Part shown: positions 25,501 through 38,113 of the stretch, piece after piece | Numbering within the stretch: position 1 is the stretch's first letter | How the letters are laid out: every line of letters starts with the position of its first letter | NCBI GenBank assembly: GCA_028564675.1 | Contig: JAOVVO010000118.1 | Location: 1 to 64,000, forward strand | Source: Onchocerca lupi | Lineage: Eukaryota > Nematoda > Chromadorea > Rhabditida > Onchocercidae | Direction of reading: 5' to 3' | Length of the DNA: 64,000 nucleotides | Program-made: the position numbers and the translations under genes | The notes under the pieces: generated by a model | Databases searched by the model: none | What the model saw: the letters and a program-made list of their open reading frames with translations, nothing else | Told to the model about the DNA's origin: nothing

Positions 25501-28500
25501 CTACGTTGAGACATATGATATCTGATCAATACGTGTATTTTTATGTAAAAAAAATATCATTTGGCCAATCCCCGATAAAATAATGCATAAAGATGGTCTG
25601 AAATGGTGAAAGGCTTTTTGCCGAAATAAACGGTCCAAGATAGTTAATGATGCTATGGGTCATGAAGAAAATACCATAGGGATTGAGGAAATTTTCGAAG
25701 AATATACCATAGGGATTTGCAGGAACTTTTTTTATTTTGAAAAAATTCTAAAAGTATAATTTTATTCTGACTTTAAATTTTGGAATTTTTCAAATAAATT
25801 GCAGTATTTTTTTCCCTTTTTTTCATCTTCCAATAAAAGAAAAAAGCACACCAATTGTTGTTATTACGGTAAAGCAGAAAACAATAGAATCCATAAGAGA
25901 CCAATAAAAGTAATCTTCGACATCGTTTGTGCTACCATCATCTTTAATAAACTTAAATTAAATACTTGGCTGAAAGATATATTCAAACTTAAAGCTTAAA
26001 TAAATTAGTCAATTTAGATCAAGAAAACTGCAAAAATTTTTTCGTCAGGAATTGAATTATAACAAATAATTTGATCTATCGAGCAAGTAATAATTTCGTG
26101 AGAAGATCTGAAATGGAATTCAACAACGTTGGTAACCTTTGATTCTTTATCATTTATCCTTTTTTTTTTTGATAGCTTGCAGAAAAAATTATTAACAAAT
26201 TCCAGAAATAATGTAAACTGACTAGTAATTTGTGAAACTTTGTTTTCATTTCTATCATCGTAAATTTGTTCTTGAAAGCAATTATTATAAACATCATCAG
26301 TTAGTTCATCCAGACGTCCTTCTTCACAAATTTTAGCATTACTCCTTTGCTTTAACATTTCGATCATACATTCCATTTTGGGGCGCACTAAACATTTTAT
26401 TTAAAAATGTATTATTTATTTATTTTTAATCATTTTGAAATTTTGGTCTCTAGAAAAAATTTGGGAAAATAAAAATTGGTTTCTCTTCAGTATAAGGTTT
26501 ATTTTTGGTTAAAATTCTAAAATAATAAATTGACTTAATGACTCTCATAAATTATAATTATATGACTTATACAGATTTGTCGAAATTAGGATTTTACGTT
26601 TTTATCTTTCGATCTTTTCCTTTTTTTCTCTGTCTTTTCCTTCATTATCTCTCTCTTTTTCTCCAAAGTACAAATTTGAAATTAGTATAAGACTTACTAT
26701 TTCCCTTCAACTTTAACTTTAACCAATTCTCAAAAATGATAATTTTTAAAGTTAAAAAATTTTCGAGAGGATTAAAAATACTTAGAAATTTGTTTTCTCG
26801 GAAAGTTTACAATCAATCGATTAAACGAGAGAATTTTTTCCGGAAAGTTTACAACCAAGCGATTAATTGATGAACAAGTATTTCGTAACATATTTCCTTA
26901 AATCTTTTTTTTTTTTTCACTTTTTAACCGCAGCACGTTATATATGGCAATTATAAATAATTAGCAAATATTTTTAGACTTTTAATTTTTGGTCCTGTTT
27001 TTTTTTTTGGCATAAAAATTATTTTTCTAAAAACTTATTGAATATATTGCAATTAATTGAAGTTTGAATATTACTCGAATTTACTCCCTGTTTTCATTAA
27101 AAATTTGATATAATCAGTAAACACGAAAATCATCACATTAAATAATGATATTAGATAAAAAATTCCAAAAAAAAGACGATTGAAAATATACATTGATCAT
27201 TCTTGTTTTGACTCGTTAGGCTAAATTTATTTTGCTTATCATCTTCACGGTATATGTTACCATCTTTTCTGATTAATATCTGCAAATGTTTTAAAAAAAT
27301 CATTTGAAAATTTTTTTTTAAGAAAAAGAACGATGAAATTTAAAATTGGAAGTATTTGATTTCATTGAATTATGGAAAGAATAAAAAAAAAAGAAAAAAC
27401 AATGATTGGAAATAGTATTGTAAACTATATTTTAGAATTTAAAATTCTGATATATCACGAAATTTGAAACCGTCGAATTTCGATCAATAGCAATAGCTTC
27501 AATTTGACGGATTGCCAATGCTCCCGCAAGAATATAAGCGGCGACGGCAACGACCAATGCTAAATGAAGCAGGTATGGTGCAAACTGAAATATATATTTT
27601 TTTAATTTATAATTCGTATTTCTTAAAGAAGAAAAAGTTCAAAATTTTTATGATAAATGAATTTTCTAAGAATTTGAGAAAGAATTTTGACAAATTTTAA
27701 AATCTTAAAGGATTCATAATCAAAAAAATTTGTTAATATCACAAATTATTTTACTTACAAATATTCAAATCCTTTACATGTAACTAACAATAAAATGATT
27801 TGTTATTGGGATTTTCCCAAATTTCTTTATGATTATCTTTCTTTCGTAATTTGACTAAAACAAATTGGATATAAGATAAGTTGAATATATGCAATTTTCC
27901 AAGCAATATTCATTTGAATTTCACTATATGTCGTATGGATGAGTTAGCTGATTCCTAATTTTTCACTTTATCTTTTAATTATAATCGTTCCTTCTTTCTG
28001 CTGAAAATTATATTCTTTTACTTATCGGTTTTTATATTTCAGATCAATCAGTAAAATTGTTATAAATTGGATAAATTTTACTCATATTTAATGTAGAACA
28101 TATGATAGTTTAAAAAGAAAATTTTAAGAAAATTTTTCTCGATTGAAGAAAAGATCGTTACAAAAAAGAGGAAACGAATTTCTATTCTTTTTTCATTTTT
28201 TTTATTCCTTTCTTTTTCTAAGCTCGTAAAAAAACGACAAAAAAAAGAGGAAATGAGTTAAAGTAATTTGGATGACGGATGAAGAAAGTTGTAATTTGAA
28301 TAAAATATAAGCTGCCAAGAAAAAGTTTAAAGAAAATATATTGGCAGTCATAAAAAATAATTGACTGTTTAAAGATTTATGAAAGAGGATGATAATTTTT
28401 TTAGAACTTGATGAAAAGGCATCCGTTCATTTTTAGATGAACTTTGTTGCTCTCTATATGTCTATCTTGTTCATACTTATTTTTAAAATGTTAATTTTAG

Positions 28501-30242
28501 GGTCATAATAATATCATTTATGATTTGTTGTGAACCTAATTTTTTTCTCTTACCTTATACATTTTGTAGATTATAAGTCTTAGTTTTTAAAAAACATTTC
28601 CTATAATAGCAATTTTTTTCTCTTTCTTTTTTAATCCTTTTAAAACAAAACAAAAAGGGAAAGAAGTAAAAAAATGTTTTGGATGAAATTATCGCTATAA
28701 CCAAACAAAGGAAAATGATGAATAGAATATTACATTTTTCTGCAAAACAGTAGAAATAGAAAATTATTATGGGAGAATTTGATTTTCGAAGCAATTAACA
28801 CAAACATTTATTACTCAATGTTTAATATTTATTGCATATTGGAAAATTTTAATCATGAAATATCTTCTGTGTCAACATCAAGAATGATAACAGCAAGAAC
28901 TACAATATTTTCATCCGATGATAACGCAATTTCACACCGTATACAGCTTTTTTTGAAGATGTTAATGATGCTAATCAGTAGATGAATTGTCTTTATCATC
29001 ATTGAATAAATTAATGATAATTCAGTATTATCAGGAATGAAATAATCCGACTGAAATTAAACGAAATCCGTAATTTAGTCGAAAAACAAAAAAAAAATAA
29101 AAAAAAATAAAAAAAAAAACGAGAAATATTACGCTTTCTATATCAGAGGAATCAAACAATTATAAATCATTGAAACTAATTTACTATTGATTTATCAATT
29201 GTTTTCGAAACTAATTTATTAATAGTCATTTCGAATTTTATCGATATTTTTATAAAATATGAAAACACTTTGTTAATTTCAACACACAAGATTACAATCT
29301 TGCTATCAAAACTCATTGAGAACATAAATGATAACAAATTTATTGGAAAGGATTCAACATTGAGCAATTCTTCGCAAATACTGCTTTTTTTTTTCGATGA
29401 ATTATTTCTCTACATTTTCGTTAGTAATTTAAAAAATGTTCGTTAAGCACAAGTTTTTAAAATTACAATTAAGTAATAATTAAGTAAGATGCGATAAGGC
29501 GAAAAATAAAATGAAATGAAAGAGAAGAAAAGTAAAATTGAAATCAAATAAAATACATTAATTAAATTAAGATTTAATTGACAAAAATAAAAGTAAAACT
29601 AGAAGTATTTAACTTTTCTACTTAATTTTATTAATGATACAATAAAGTATTTATCAAAGGTCGTCATTTGAAAGTAAAAACTTGTGGGAAGAATGAACTG
29701 GATTAGGCTAAGATAGTTTGTTTAGTAAAACATAGTTGGCTATTTAGCAAAAAATTGCTGTATTCTGTTTATGTTTGACTTATGTCATTGATAACAAGTA
29801 GAAGCTTGTGCATGTTGGGAAAATATGTCCGGAAAATTTAAGCAAATTCAGGAAATATTATGAAATATCATATATTGGCCAACGAAGATCAGTTACCTAA
29901 GCAGTTGGAAAGCTTAATCAAACTGTAATATCTCAAGTTTTCTTAGTAAACTAATGCAGTATTACATCCAGTATTTTTGAAGCAGTTTTTTTTTTTTTTT
30001 TTTTTTTTTTAACATCAATTAGTGTAGCTTGAATAATAAATTTCTAATTTGTTAATTTGAACATAATATTGTATTTAAAAAAAAAAAAAAAAAATAGAAA
30101 AGAAGCAACAATATGATGATGAATTAATGTAATCTAACCAAAACAATTTTGATTTTATTACACTAAGAATTACTACCAGGAAATCCGGATTTAAACATAC
30201 CACACGCAACCGACTTTTTATTGACTGGATCCCTTTTCCCAT
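22517..30242 (-). CDS. Two-pore-domain potassium channel (TWK/KCNK family)
   Basis: Twelve exons, high to low: 30242-30201, 27584-27459, 27279-27192, 26387-26239, 25951-25852, 25449-25290, 24615-24528, 24311-24261, 24028-23859, 23501-23343, 22844-22709, 22585-22517; about 445 aa. M1 is APYLLHLALVVAVAAYIL then AGALAIRQIE (about 16-45). P1 carries TVITTIGYGNVAP (GYG at 169-171). M2 is about 179-206, M3 about 274-295, P2 LTTIGLGD (to 320) and M4 about 328-349. This M1-P1-M2-M3-P2-M4 order defines K2P background K+ channels in the plasma membrane. The cytosolic tail ends in DIESIIFVDADESYI. The start exon (MGKGIQSIKSRLRV) follows an acceptor at 30282 and is separated from M1 by a 2.6 kb intron. 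The donor of exon 2 is ambiguous (27459 or 27477), and the loop exons 27279-26239 are less certain than the pore exons. Nematodes have dozens of TWK genes, so I give no symbol. Confidence 0.92.
24185..24212. repeat. Perfect 28-nt palindrome in a K2P intron
   Basis: The 14 bases ATCAAAGACAAAAA are followed directly by their exact reverse complement, with no loop. The site is intronic and may be a chance or recombination-derived palindrome. Confidence 0.85.
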
Positions 30243-32399
30243 TCGGTTAGCAGTATTGATTCGATTCCTGATTCTGCTTTCCTAAATTACCTACAAAATA
30301 AATATTTAAAAAATTTGAAATTTAAATATTAAAATTTATCTCAGAGAAAAAAAATCACTGAATCAATTTGCCAGACGAGTTTTTAAAAATTTATAAATTT
30401 CATGAATATTTTAACTTAATAGTAAAATTTTCGAAGATAATAAAGATAGGATAAGAAAAAAAAACACATAAATATTTATTTCAATGCATCTGAAAAAATA
30501 AAGATTAAAGTGAAGCAATAATTGTAAACATAAACCATTCAAAATGGATGAGAAATGACATGCTTATATCAATGTCATGAAAATTATTAAATGAGAGAAA
30601 ATGTCCATTTTTGAAATAAAAAAGTTCTGCTATGAAACAAAAATAGTGGAATATATACTGATAGCATTTTAAAAGCATCCATTACACTTGAACATTTATA
30701 ATAGTTTTGTTTTTCATTCAAAAAAAAGCAAAAAAAAAAAACGAGTTATTTCATAATTCATGATCTAACTTTCTGAGCATAGTTAAAAAGTTTTTATCAA
30801 TTAATTTTATTTATTGCGATATAAGTCGATTAAGCTAGCACAAATTTAGATATTAAAGCACAAATTATATAACATATAAATGGATGAATGAGTCGATAAA
30901 TAGAAAATTGTAAAATAAAAATTAATATATTTCATCATTATTTTCAACACTTTGAAAAAAAATATATATCGTGAACACTTTTTTTAATACTGCAGTTTTG
31001 GAAATTCCCATGTGACTTTTTGAAATGCCAATGCGTTTCTTATCAGATTGTTCTACCATTTTGACAAACTTTTTCCAGTTGTAACAAATTAAGATTTAAG
31101 TTTCGCATTGGTCAAGTTCAGTTTATAAGCATAAAATTTTGTTCTATTTGCAGTTTATGAATAAAATGAAATGAAAAAAAAAGCCAATTTAATAAACAAA
31201 CTCAAAAAATCCATTTCAATTTTTGCGGAATTTTTTTTTTGCATTTTTTAATCTTTCTTTTTTTTTTTTTTTTTTTTTTTACTTGAAGAAAACCACAATA
31301 TTATAAGGGAAATATAACGAATGTTATTTGGTGATGCAAATAAGAAATTGAAATTTTGCTCGAGCGTTTTTGATTTTTCTGGAACTAACTTTTAATTTCA
31401 CTGATCATTCATGTTTTCATCATAAATTATCATTAATTCTGAGGGATCGATCGACTTCATGACAAAGATTTATTTAAACTTGTAATTTCTGCAAAGGCGA
31501 AGGGGAAGACAGAAGAAAAAAAGTGCCTATTCGAAAGTTAAGCTTCAAGTTCAGACTAAAGTTTATTCCATTAAAGATGAGTGTGATTAATAATTTTTAC
31601 TTTCTGAGAATGAGAAAATTGACAGTTACCGATATATTTTAAAAAAGCGCCTTTTCTAAACGTAAATCACTATGAAAGAAAATTAGAATATGGAATTGAA
31701 TAATGATATTGCTAATAGAAAGAAATTTACATTTCCGTTGAAACAAAAAAAAAAAAAAAGCTGCAAAGGCAAGAAATACATCGTTCCAGTTCAATCAAAT
31801 CCATTGAATAATAAAAATAAGAGCAAATAACAGGAATAGAAAATCGAAGGAAGTTAAATTGGATTCATTCAAAATAAATTTTTTTGCGTAAAATATACGA
31901 ACCATTTATTATTGTTGCATAAAAAAAAAAAAAAAAAAAAAATGAAGAAAGAAAAATATATTGAAGGAGAAGGTATTTACTGAAAATCCAGAAATTTAAA
32001 AATTTTACGCTTGAACGAATTTCAATGATTGAAATGAAGAGTGATTACACAAGAAATTCATTGTTCAAGCATTACAATTTCAGCTTATTCGAAGCAAAAT
32101 AAAAAAGAAAATGTCAGCATACCTGAAAAAATATAATTGAAATTTTTAGATTACTGGAAATTTTAGAGCTCAAAGTTTCAAAAATTTGATTTGTATACGA
32201 CAGAATATGTATATGCATATTTCTATATTTCACATGTGAATAGTTTGTATATATTTTAAAGAGAGTAAAGATGTAAAGATGGTTGAAAAGAAGAGATGTT
32301 GAAAGAACAAAGATGACTTAGAAGAAAAACATTATAATTGGTTCTAAAGTTATTTTAATATGTACACTTGTCGCGTACCGTGAATGTGAGTAAGAATGA

Positions 32400-33910
32400 A
32401 TAAAATAACTTTATAACAATTCCACATTTTTATCTATTGAGCCATCTTTACTCTCTTCTCAAATTTATCAAAATAACTCGCATGATACATATTACGTAAG
32501 CAAAAATTAAGTAAACAAATTAAGAAATAGGATAAAAGTAAGATAAATTTTAAAAGAGGCAGATTTTTCCATAATTCATTCTTTTCGATTGTATTTATTT
32601 AGCTAAGACTAAAATATCTTGCAAGAAATTTTTTTCCTTAACAGCCATAAATAGCAAAATTTTGACAATTTTTCAGTCAACGATTAATGTCCGTTATGTA
32701 TTGATGCAGTAAAACTTCAATAATTTGGCAACTAAAGAATAAGACAAACTAATTGCTGACTAAATTTTAAATAACACAATAAAGATAATGTAGCAAATAG
32801 TTAATACAAATTTCTGATGAAATAGCAATAATGAAAATATTCCACTGATTTATTATAGTTGTAAAACAAATCATCAAATTTGAGTTTGAATGTTTTAGAA
32901 AAAAAACTTGGGTTAAGTCTCAAGCTTCATTTGAAACAAGTAAGACCCGAGGAAAAGAACGCATTTATTTTAAAATTACCTGTTAATAGTCAGTTAGTTC
33001 CTCAAAGTATCGAATTTCACTTCGCAGCATCCGTCGGAGAGGAAGAAACAAATAACATTGGATTAGAAGAAAAAGCATTACTTCAATGATCGGAATCACA
33101 AACGACAACGTCATCGAACGAATTACCTTGTCTTAAATACGAAGAAAAAAACAAGGAAAGTGAAAAGTTAGAGAAAGATAAATGAATTTTATTTTCAAGC
33201 AACGTCCATTTCATTAGTGGTTATGTTGTTTATTAAGTCGTAAAATTACTGATTTAAAAATACCACATTTGTGAAGATTGCAATAAAAATAAAGATAGCA
33301 GTCGTATTAAAGACAGTGGATGTAAAAATATATTGTGTATTTATATTCGTAATTCAGAACAACACAAAGCTGAATATAAAAATTTCGACTTCACTTTCCA
33401 AATTTTCCCAACTTTTTTCAAATCTAAACTATTGAAGATTCTTATCTGATAAATATAGAATTTGATAAATACAAATAAGAATCTTCCAAATAAAAATACA
33501 AGAATCTTTAAATGGAAAAGCTAAGCTATTAGAAAATTTTAACGAGTGTTGTCAGTTGTTAGATTATATAGAACATTATCAATAGAATAATTGAGATTCA
33601 TATGAGAAATTTATCAAAATAATTTCGCATGCTATAAGTGTTGAAATACGGTTAACAATGAAACTGATAAAGTTGTCTGATATCTGAAAGATTAAAACAA
33701 AGTTTTCCACTAATTTATTTTATACATAATGTGACATTTAATTTTCCAAAACACTCTGAGGCATCTTTGTTCTCTTCTCAAATCTATCAGTTACTTACAA
33801 CGTGTGGTACTTATACTAAATAAATGAAATTCTCATTATGTAAATTCAATTTTGAGATTTCTTATAGTTTAAATTTTTCGATTGTGTTGTATTTATTCAT
33901 CCAGTGAAAC
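32400..33910. repeat. Diverged direct repeat (about 32400-32620 and 33716-33910)
   Basis: GAGCCATCTTTACTCTCTTC and GAGGCATCTTTGTTCTCTTC begin similar stretches (each continuing TCAAAT.TATCA), and a later TTTTCGATTGT.TATTTATT block recurs in the same order. Spacing is about 1.3 kb. This looks like an old segmental or transposon duplication. Confidence 0.4.
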
Positions 33911-35895
33911 ACTGGTTCTGTTCATTTTCTCCAAACATTCTGGAATGGCAAAGATCAACCGCACGTCAAAGGACAATTTCGATGCATATGAATCCAAATG
34001 ATTTGGCCGCAGGAGACTGCAGTAAGTTGAACAGAAAATAACAACTGAATAAATTAAAGCTTCAATGAAAGAACAGCCATGAAAACACCACTGATCATCG
34101 CAAATGTAGTACAAACAAACCATCAATCAATTTAAATAATCATCAATTGGGAGGAATTGAAAGTACAATGACTCTGAATTTTAAATTCATTTCAGAGAAC
34201 ACGAAGAAGAAGAAGCAAAGCAAATAGGCATCCAACTATGAAACAGATTTCATTTGCGAAAAGACAAGCGGACGTCATCTTATGACTGAAACAATTAGCT
34301 TTCAAAGTACAATGGAAAATGTCAAGTATGATCAAAGTGACATAGTTCATATCTTCGACATATGAGTAGTGCATTTGCCAATGATTGACAAAGACAATTT
34401 TCATCGATTGTTTACATCGTTTCATAGTGTCGTATTGGTATATTATAAGCTAACGTGACGTAGGTTTTTCAGTACAACTGAAAACAGAGAAAAAATCGAC
34501 ACCAAATGGTTGCGTTTGCTGTTCAGTGGCGTAATGAATCTCCTGAATTAATTACATCAAAAGATAAGGGAAAATTAAATGACCCATTGTAATGTCACGA
34601 ATGCCATGAAAAACAGCCGCTTGTACGTTACATGAAGTTCTCATTACTCGAAGCAGTTGATTGCAACCAATTGATGCAAGTCAATTATAAATTTAGAGCT
34701 GTAATGAGTCATACACTTTTAACATATCTTACTGAAAACTCTATTTTATTAAGCTTATCAACTTTATAAACGTTTAAAATCTTCATAGATTAGTAGACGA
34801 AAGGTAAGTTATAGCAGTATTAGTAACACTAACATTACGTATTTTTTGCCTGGAGTTATCAGTATCGTCAAATGTGCATTATCTAAAGTATAATACAAAA
34901 GTGTCGAATGGTAAAAATGAGATAAAATATTTTAAAAAATAAAGTTGTTGTTACGAATATCACAAAGAGTTATCGAAAAGTGAAACAAATACTACGAGGG
35001 AAATATAGATAGAAGACACCCAAGTTTAATCAAAGAAATAAACATTTGATTGCAAGTAAATTGGGTCGATAAAAAATGAAAGCGGTAAGCGGTGTTTATT
35101 TAATTAAATATTCAAGTTGGAAATAAATGAATATTGATGAAGCTAAAAAATAAGCAACGTGACAACAGAATGTGCCAATAATAAACATTTTTGAAAATTA
35201 GTTCATTTAATTCGAATGATTATTAATGAAATGATTTCAAATAATTCTAGAATATCAAAAGACTGGAATCAACAGATTAAAAGAATGAAACATTACTTGT
35301 GGAGAATAAATGAAAAGATAAGAAGAGGAAAAGAAAGTAATGGAAATTGAAAAAAGAGGAAATGAATTATGTAGCTGTCAGGAGAATTATGAATATGAAT
35401 GTGTTGATGAAATTTTTTTAACCTATAGCAAACATAGAAATGAAACATTTAGCAATAATTATATTTTGTCAATAATAATAATTTGTTAGGATATTTTTAA
35501 CTAATTATAAAAATATATGTCCATTAAAAAAAAAAAATTATTCATTTAAAATAATATTTTTAGCTAATTATATACTATATAATTCTTCTTTTTTCCCAAT
35601 TTTTTTTTATTTCTAAAAAAGATGTCGAAAAAATAAATAGTAAAGATTATAATGAATAAGTACTGCTAATGAAATGAATCCGGAAAAATTGGGATTACAA
35701 TTTCATTATAATAAAAATAAATCCGGAAAGACTGATAATTACAATTCCATTAGGATAAAGTGCAATAACTACTTAACGACAATTAATTATTAGTAAATCT
35801 GTCGGGAAAAAATACAAATAACATCATCATCAAATTAAATATTTTAATGTATATAAGCAATATGTTATCATAACAAAATGATAAAGTGAACAATA

Positions 35896-36110
35896 AAACA
35901 GTTTGTTCCTTCTTTACCTGATTCTTTTGTTGAGGAAGCTTTTATTATAGGTCTTCATTGGAAGATTATTAGTAAGGATACTCCTTCTTATAGGTATCGT
36001 GAGGTTGGGTATGGTTATTATAGTAAGTAATTTTTTTTGTAGATTTAGGTTAAATTTTTAAAGTATTAGTTTACAAAACTAAAAATTTCGTTCTATTTGA
36101 AATTCTTAAA
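35896..36110 (+). other. T-rich segment resembling nematode mitochondrial DNA (possible NUMT)
   Basis: An open stretch reading FVPSLPDSFVEEAFIIGLHW and onwards to TAA at about 36030 uses almost only T- and G-rich codons, as on the coding strand of nematode mitochondria. It is followed by a short sequence that can fold with an arm TTAGT-loop-ACTAA, like a truncated mitochondrial tRNA. I cannot name the gene, and the base composition differs only moderately from the surroundings. Treat as a suggestion. Confidence 0.25.
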
Positions 36111-37396
36111 ATTATGGGTTTTGGTGTTTTAAGTTTTTTTTTTTTTTTTTTTTTTTTTTTTAGGATGGAAAGCAAAATACACGGAATATTGGTTATAATT
36201 TAATTCAAAAATTCAGAAATTTTATCAAATAATCTTGGAACAGTAGTTTTACTGGAAAGAAAAAAAATATGATGAAATTATATCTCACTGAAAATTCTTA
36301 TTTACTATTCTTTAAACGATGATATATTTATTCTATTGTGATTATTTATTATCTTTATTCAAATTTATTATACCGAATATTCTATTTTGAATTCCTTGTA
36401 ACAACATTTATCATAGAAAAAGATTTGGCTGGAGCAAAATGAATGAATTATGAAAATGTCAAATGACATATATAAAATGGAAATCATTTCATTTTCAAGA
36501 TATTAATAGTCGTTGATTTAAAAACTTCGAATAATTTGAAATTTTTATTTGCATCAAAAAAAAAAAAATAGAAAAAAGTAATTACTACCGGTCGACCATA
36601 TTGAATAAATTGAATAATTTTGTAATCATTTCTTGTCATTTTTTTTCTAACCCAATCCTTGTTTTCATCTTAAATTTTCATTTCTCTAAGCCAGCGCTGT
36701 TTTCAAATTTATGCAAAGCCATTCATAACATATGATGTATTGTTTCGATCAAACCTTTTTGTCGTAGCTTTTCTTTTGATTGCTAATTAGATCGCTTGCT
36801 ACCCTCTTGTTTACTTTTAATCTTCAAATATTGTAAATTTGTAATTTAATAACTGGTAGATTTAATTCTAATAAGTAAAAGAACGGTTAACTCCAAATTT
36901 CATTGAATTAGTTTACGAAGGAGATGAAAATCAAAAAAGAAAACAAAGAAGGGCAAAGGAATAAACTACATTTATATTTAATTAATAATGACTTCATGTG
37001 CATAATACATGAAGTTTGTATAAGAATTTGAATAAAACATTTACGGTAAATAATGAGAATGCATACATTGAAATGGATAATAAATCTTTTAGTGCTTGGA
37101 TTTAAAAAAAAAAAAAAAATCAGTACACCATATACGATTTTTAATCTGAGATATAAATTAGCCTCATGTCGGAAATACCCTAAATAAAACAAAAACGGCA
37201 TGCAATTGAGCTATCTCATTATCATTTCATTTTTTACGCGAAAAGAATTCCCGAAATTGAAAGAAAATAAATAAATTTTAATAAATTTTGTTTATCCATG
37301 CCTATTTTCCCTCAAAATACGCTAAACTAGAATTCTGAAAGCTCAATTAAAATAGATAATTACAAATGCAACAAAAAAGTCATACTTTATAAAAAT

Positions 37397-38113
37397 ACTA
37401 GCTGGATCTGGTCATGCTCCGCGTGACCGATCAAGCTAGTCTATGCGGACCGGCCACGCTTCGCATGTCTAATTCCAGCTAATCTATATAAATAAAAATA
37501 TCAATGTTCGTTTGTTCAAAATCTCAAACCTCCGAAAATTCTTAAACACACGCCTTATCTATATTAATTCAAAATCTTAGATATCAGAAACCTATTGCTT
37601 TGAAATTTTGATACAGCGTTGCATTCGAATACGCGCATGTTTTTATACAGGCGTTGCTGTAGCTCAGTCTGGTTAAATGGAAAAAAAGAGCATGTTTCTA
37701 GTGTTGGGGAAAAAAACTGATACTTTGTAATTTGATTTGTAGTTTTTTTGGATTGAAAATTGATTCACGCTATTATGATTCGGCTAGGTCAGCAATAGGT
37801 GTGAGAAAATATTTTGTGTCTTGCGTGACAGAGATGAATGCTGTTGAGGAAGGTTTTATTGATTGATGAAGAGTGACTCTTCGTAACAACAATTATCAGA
37901 GAACATTCAGGAAAATGGATCGTTGGGTTATTCTTTCCTTTTTCGCTGATAGAAAAGAATATTATTCAAGTGAACTGTCGGATTGTTGCTTCTGTTGCAT
38001 CGCTTTGAACTGTCGAACTGGAACCCTTGGAACTCCGAACTGTTGCTTTTGCTGCGTCGATCTTTGTCGTTTATCTTTGAATTGGAACGTTTTGGTGATA
38101 AACATGTTTGTCG
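37397..38113. repeat. Left inverted arm of the Helitron-like element
   Basis: This is nearly identical, by eye differing at only a handful of positions, to the reverse complement of 41207-41877. It has an extra block of about 46 bp near its tip containing a second hairpin and a second CTAG (37436-37439). On the minus strand it includes the last codons of the helicase region (…FDSSKRCNRSNNPTVHLNN…) and then non-coding 3' sequence. Confidence 0.9.

Larger units (their letters stand above)
30284..37396. other. 7 kb AT-rich gene desert between the K2P gene and the Helitron
   Basis: I searched both strands for K2P pore exons (GYG, GLGD) and found none belonging to that family. Long homopolymer runs are frequent (T at 31257-31280 and 36130-36161, A at about 31919-31942). 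Weak open frames at 32880-33089 (+), 34126-33893 (-) and 34425-34192 (-) have no recognisable family. Two diverged direct repeats share CATCTTT.CTCTCTTCTCAAAT at about 32450 and 33760. Confidence 0.6.

Noticed and set aside
32880..33089. 69-codon plus-strand frame after an acceptor-like TTTTAG, considered as an upstream exon of the truncated K2P gene
   Set aside because: It contains no membrane or pore sequence and does not align to any exon of the paralogue at 22-30 kb.
33893..34425. Two 77-codon minus-strand frames with hydrophobic stretches
   Set aside because: Not joined by sensible splice sites and no recognisable receptor or transposase motif.
36010..36022. GGGTATGG reading V-GYG, considered as a K+ channel pore
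   Set aside because: The surrounding residues (YRYRE before, YYSK and stop after) do not fit a pore helix or selectivity filter context.
37649..37760. Complete tRNA gene in the Helitron arm
   Set aside because: Only an A-box-like half is present; no anticodon arm or B box follows.
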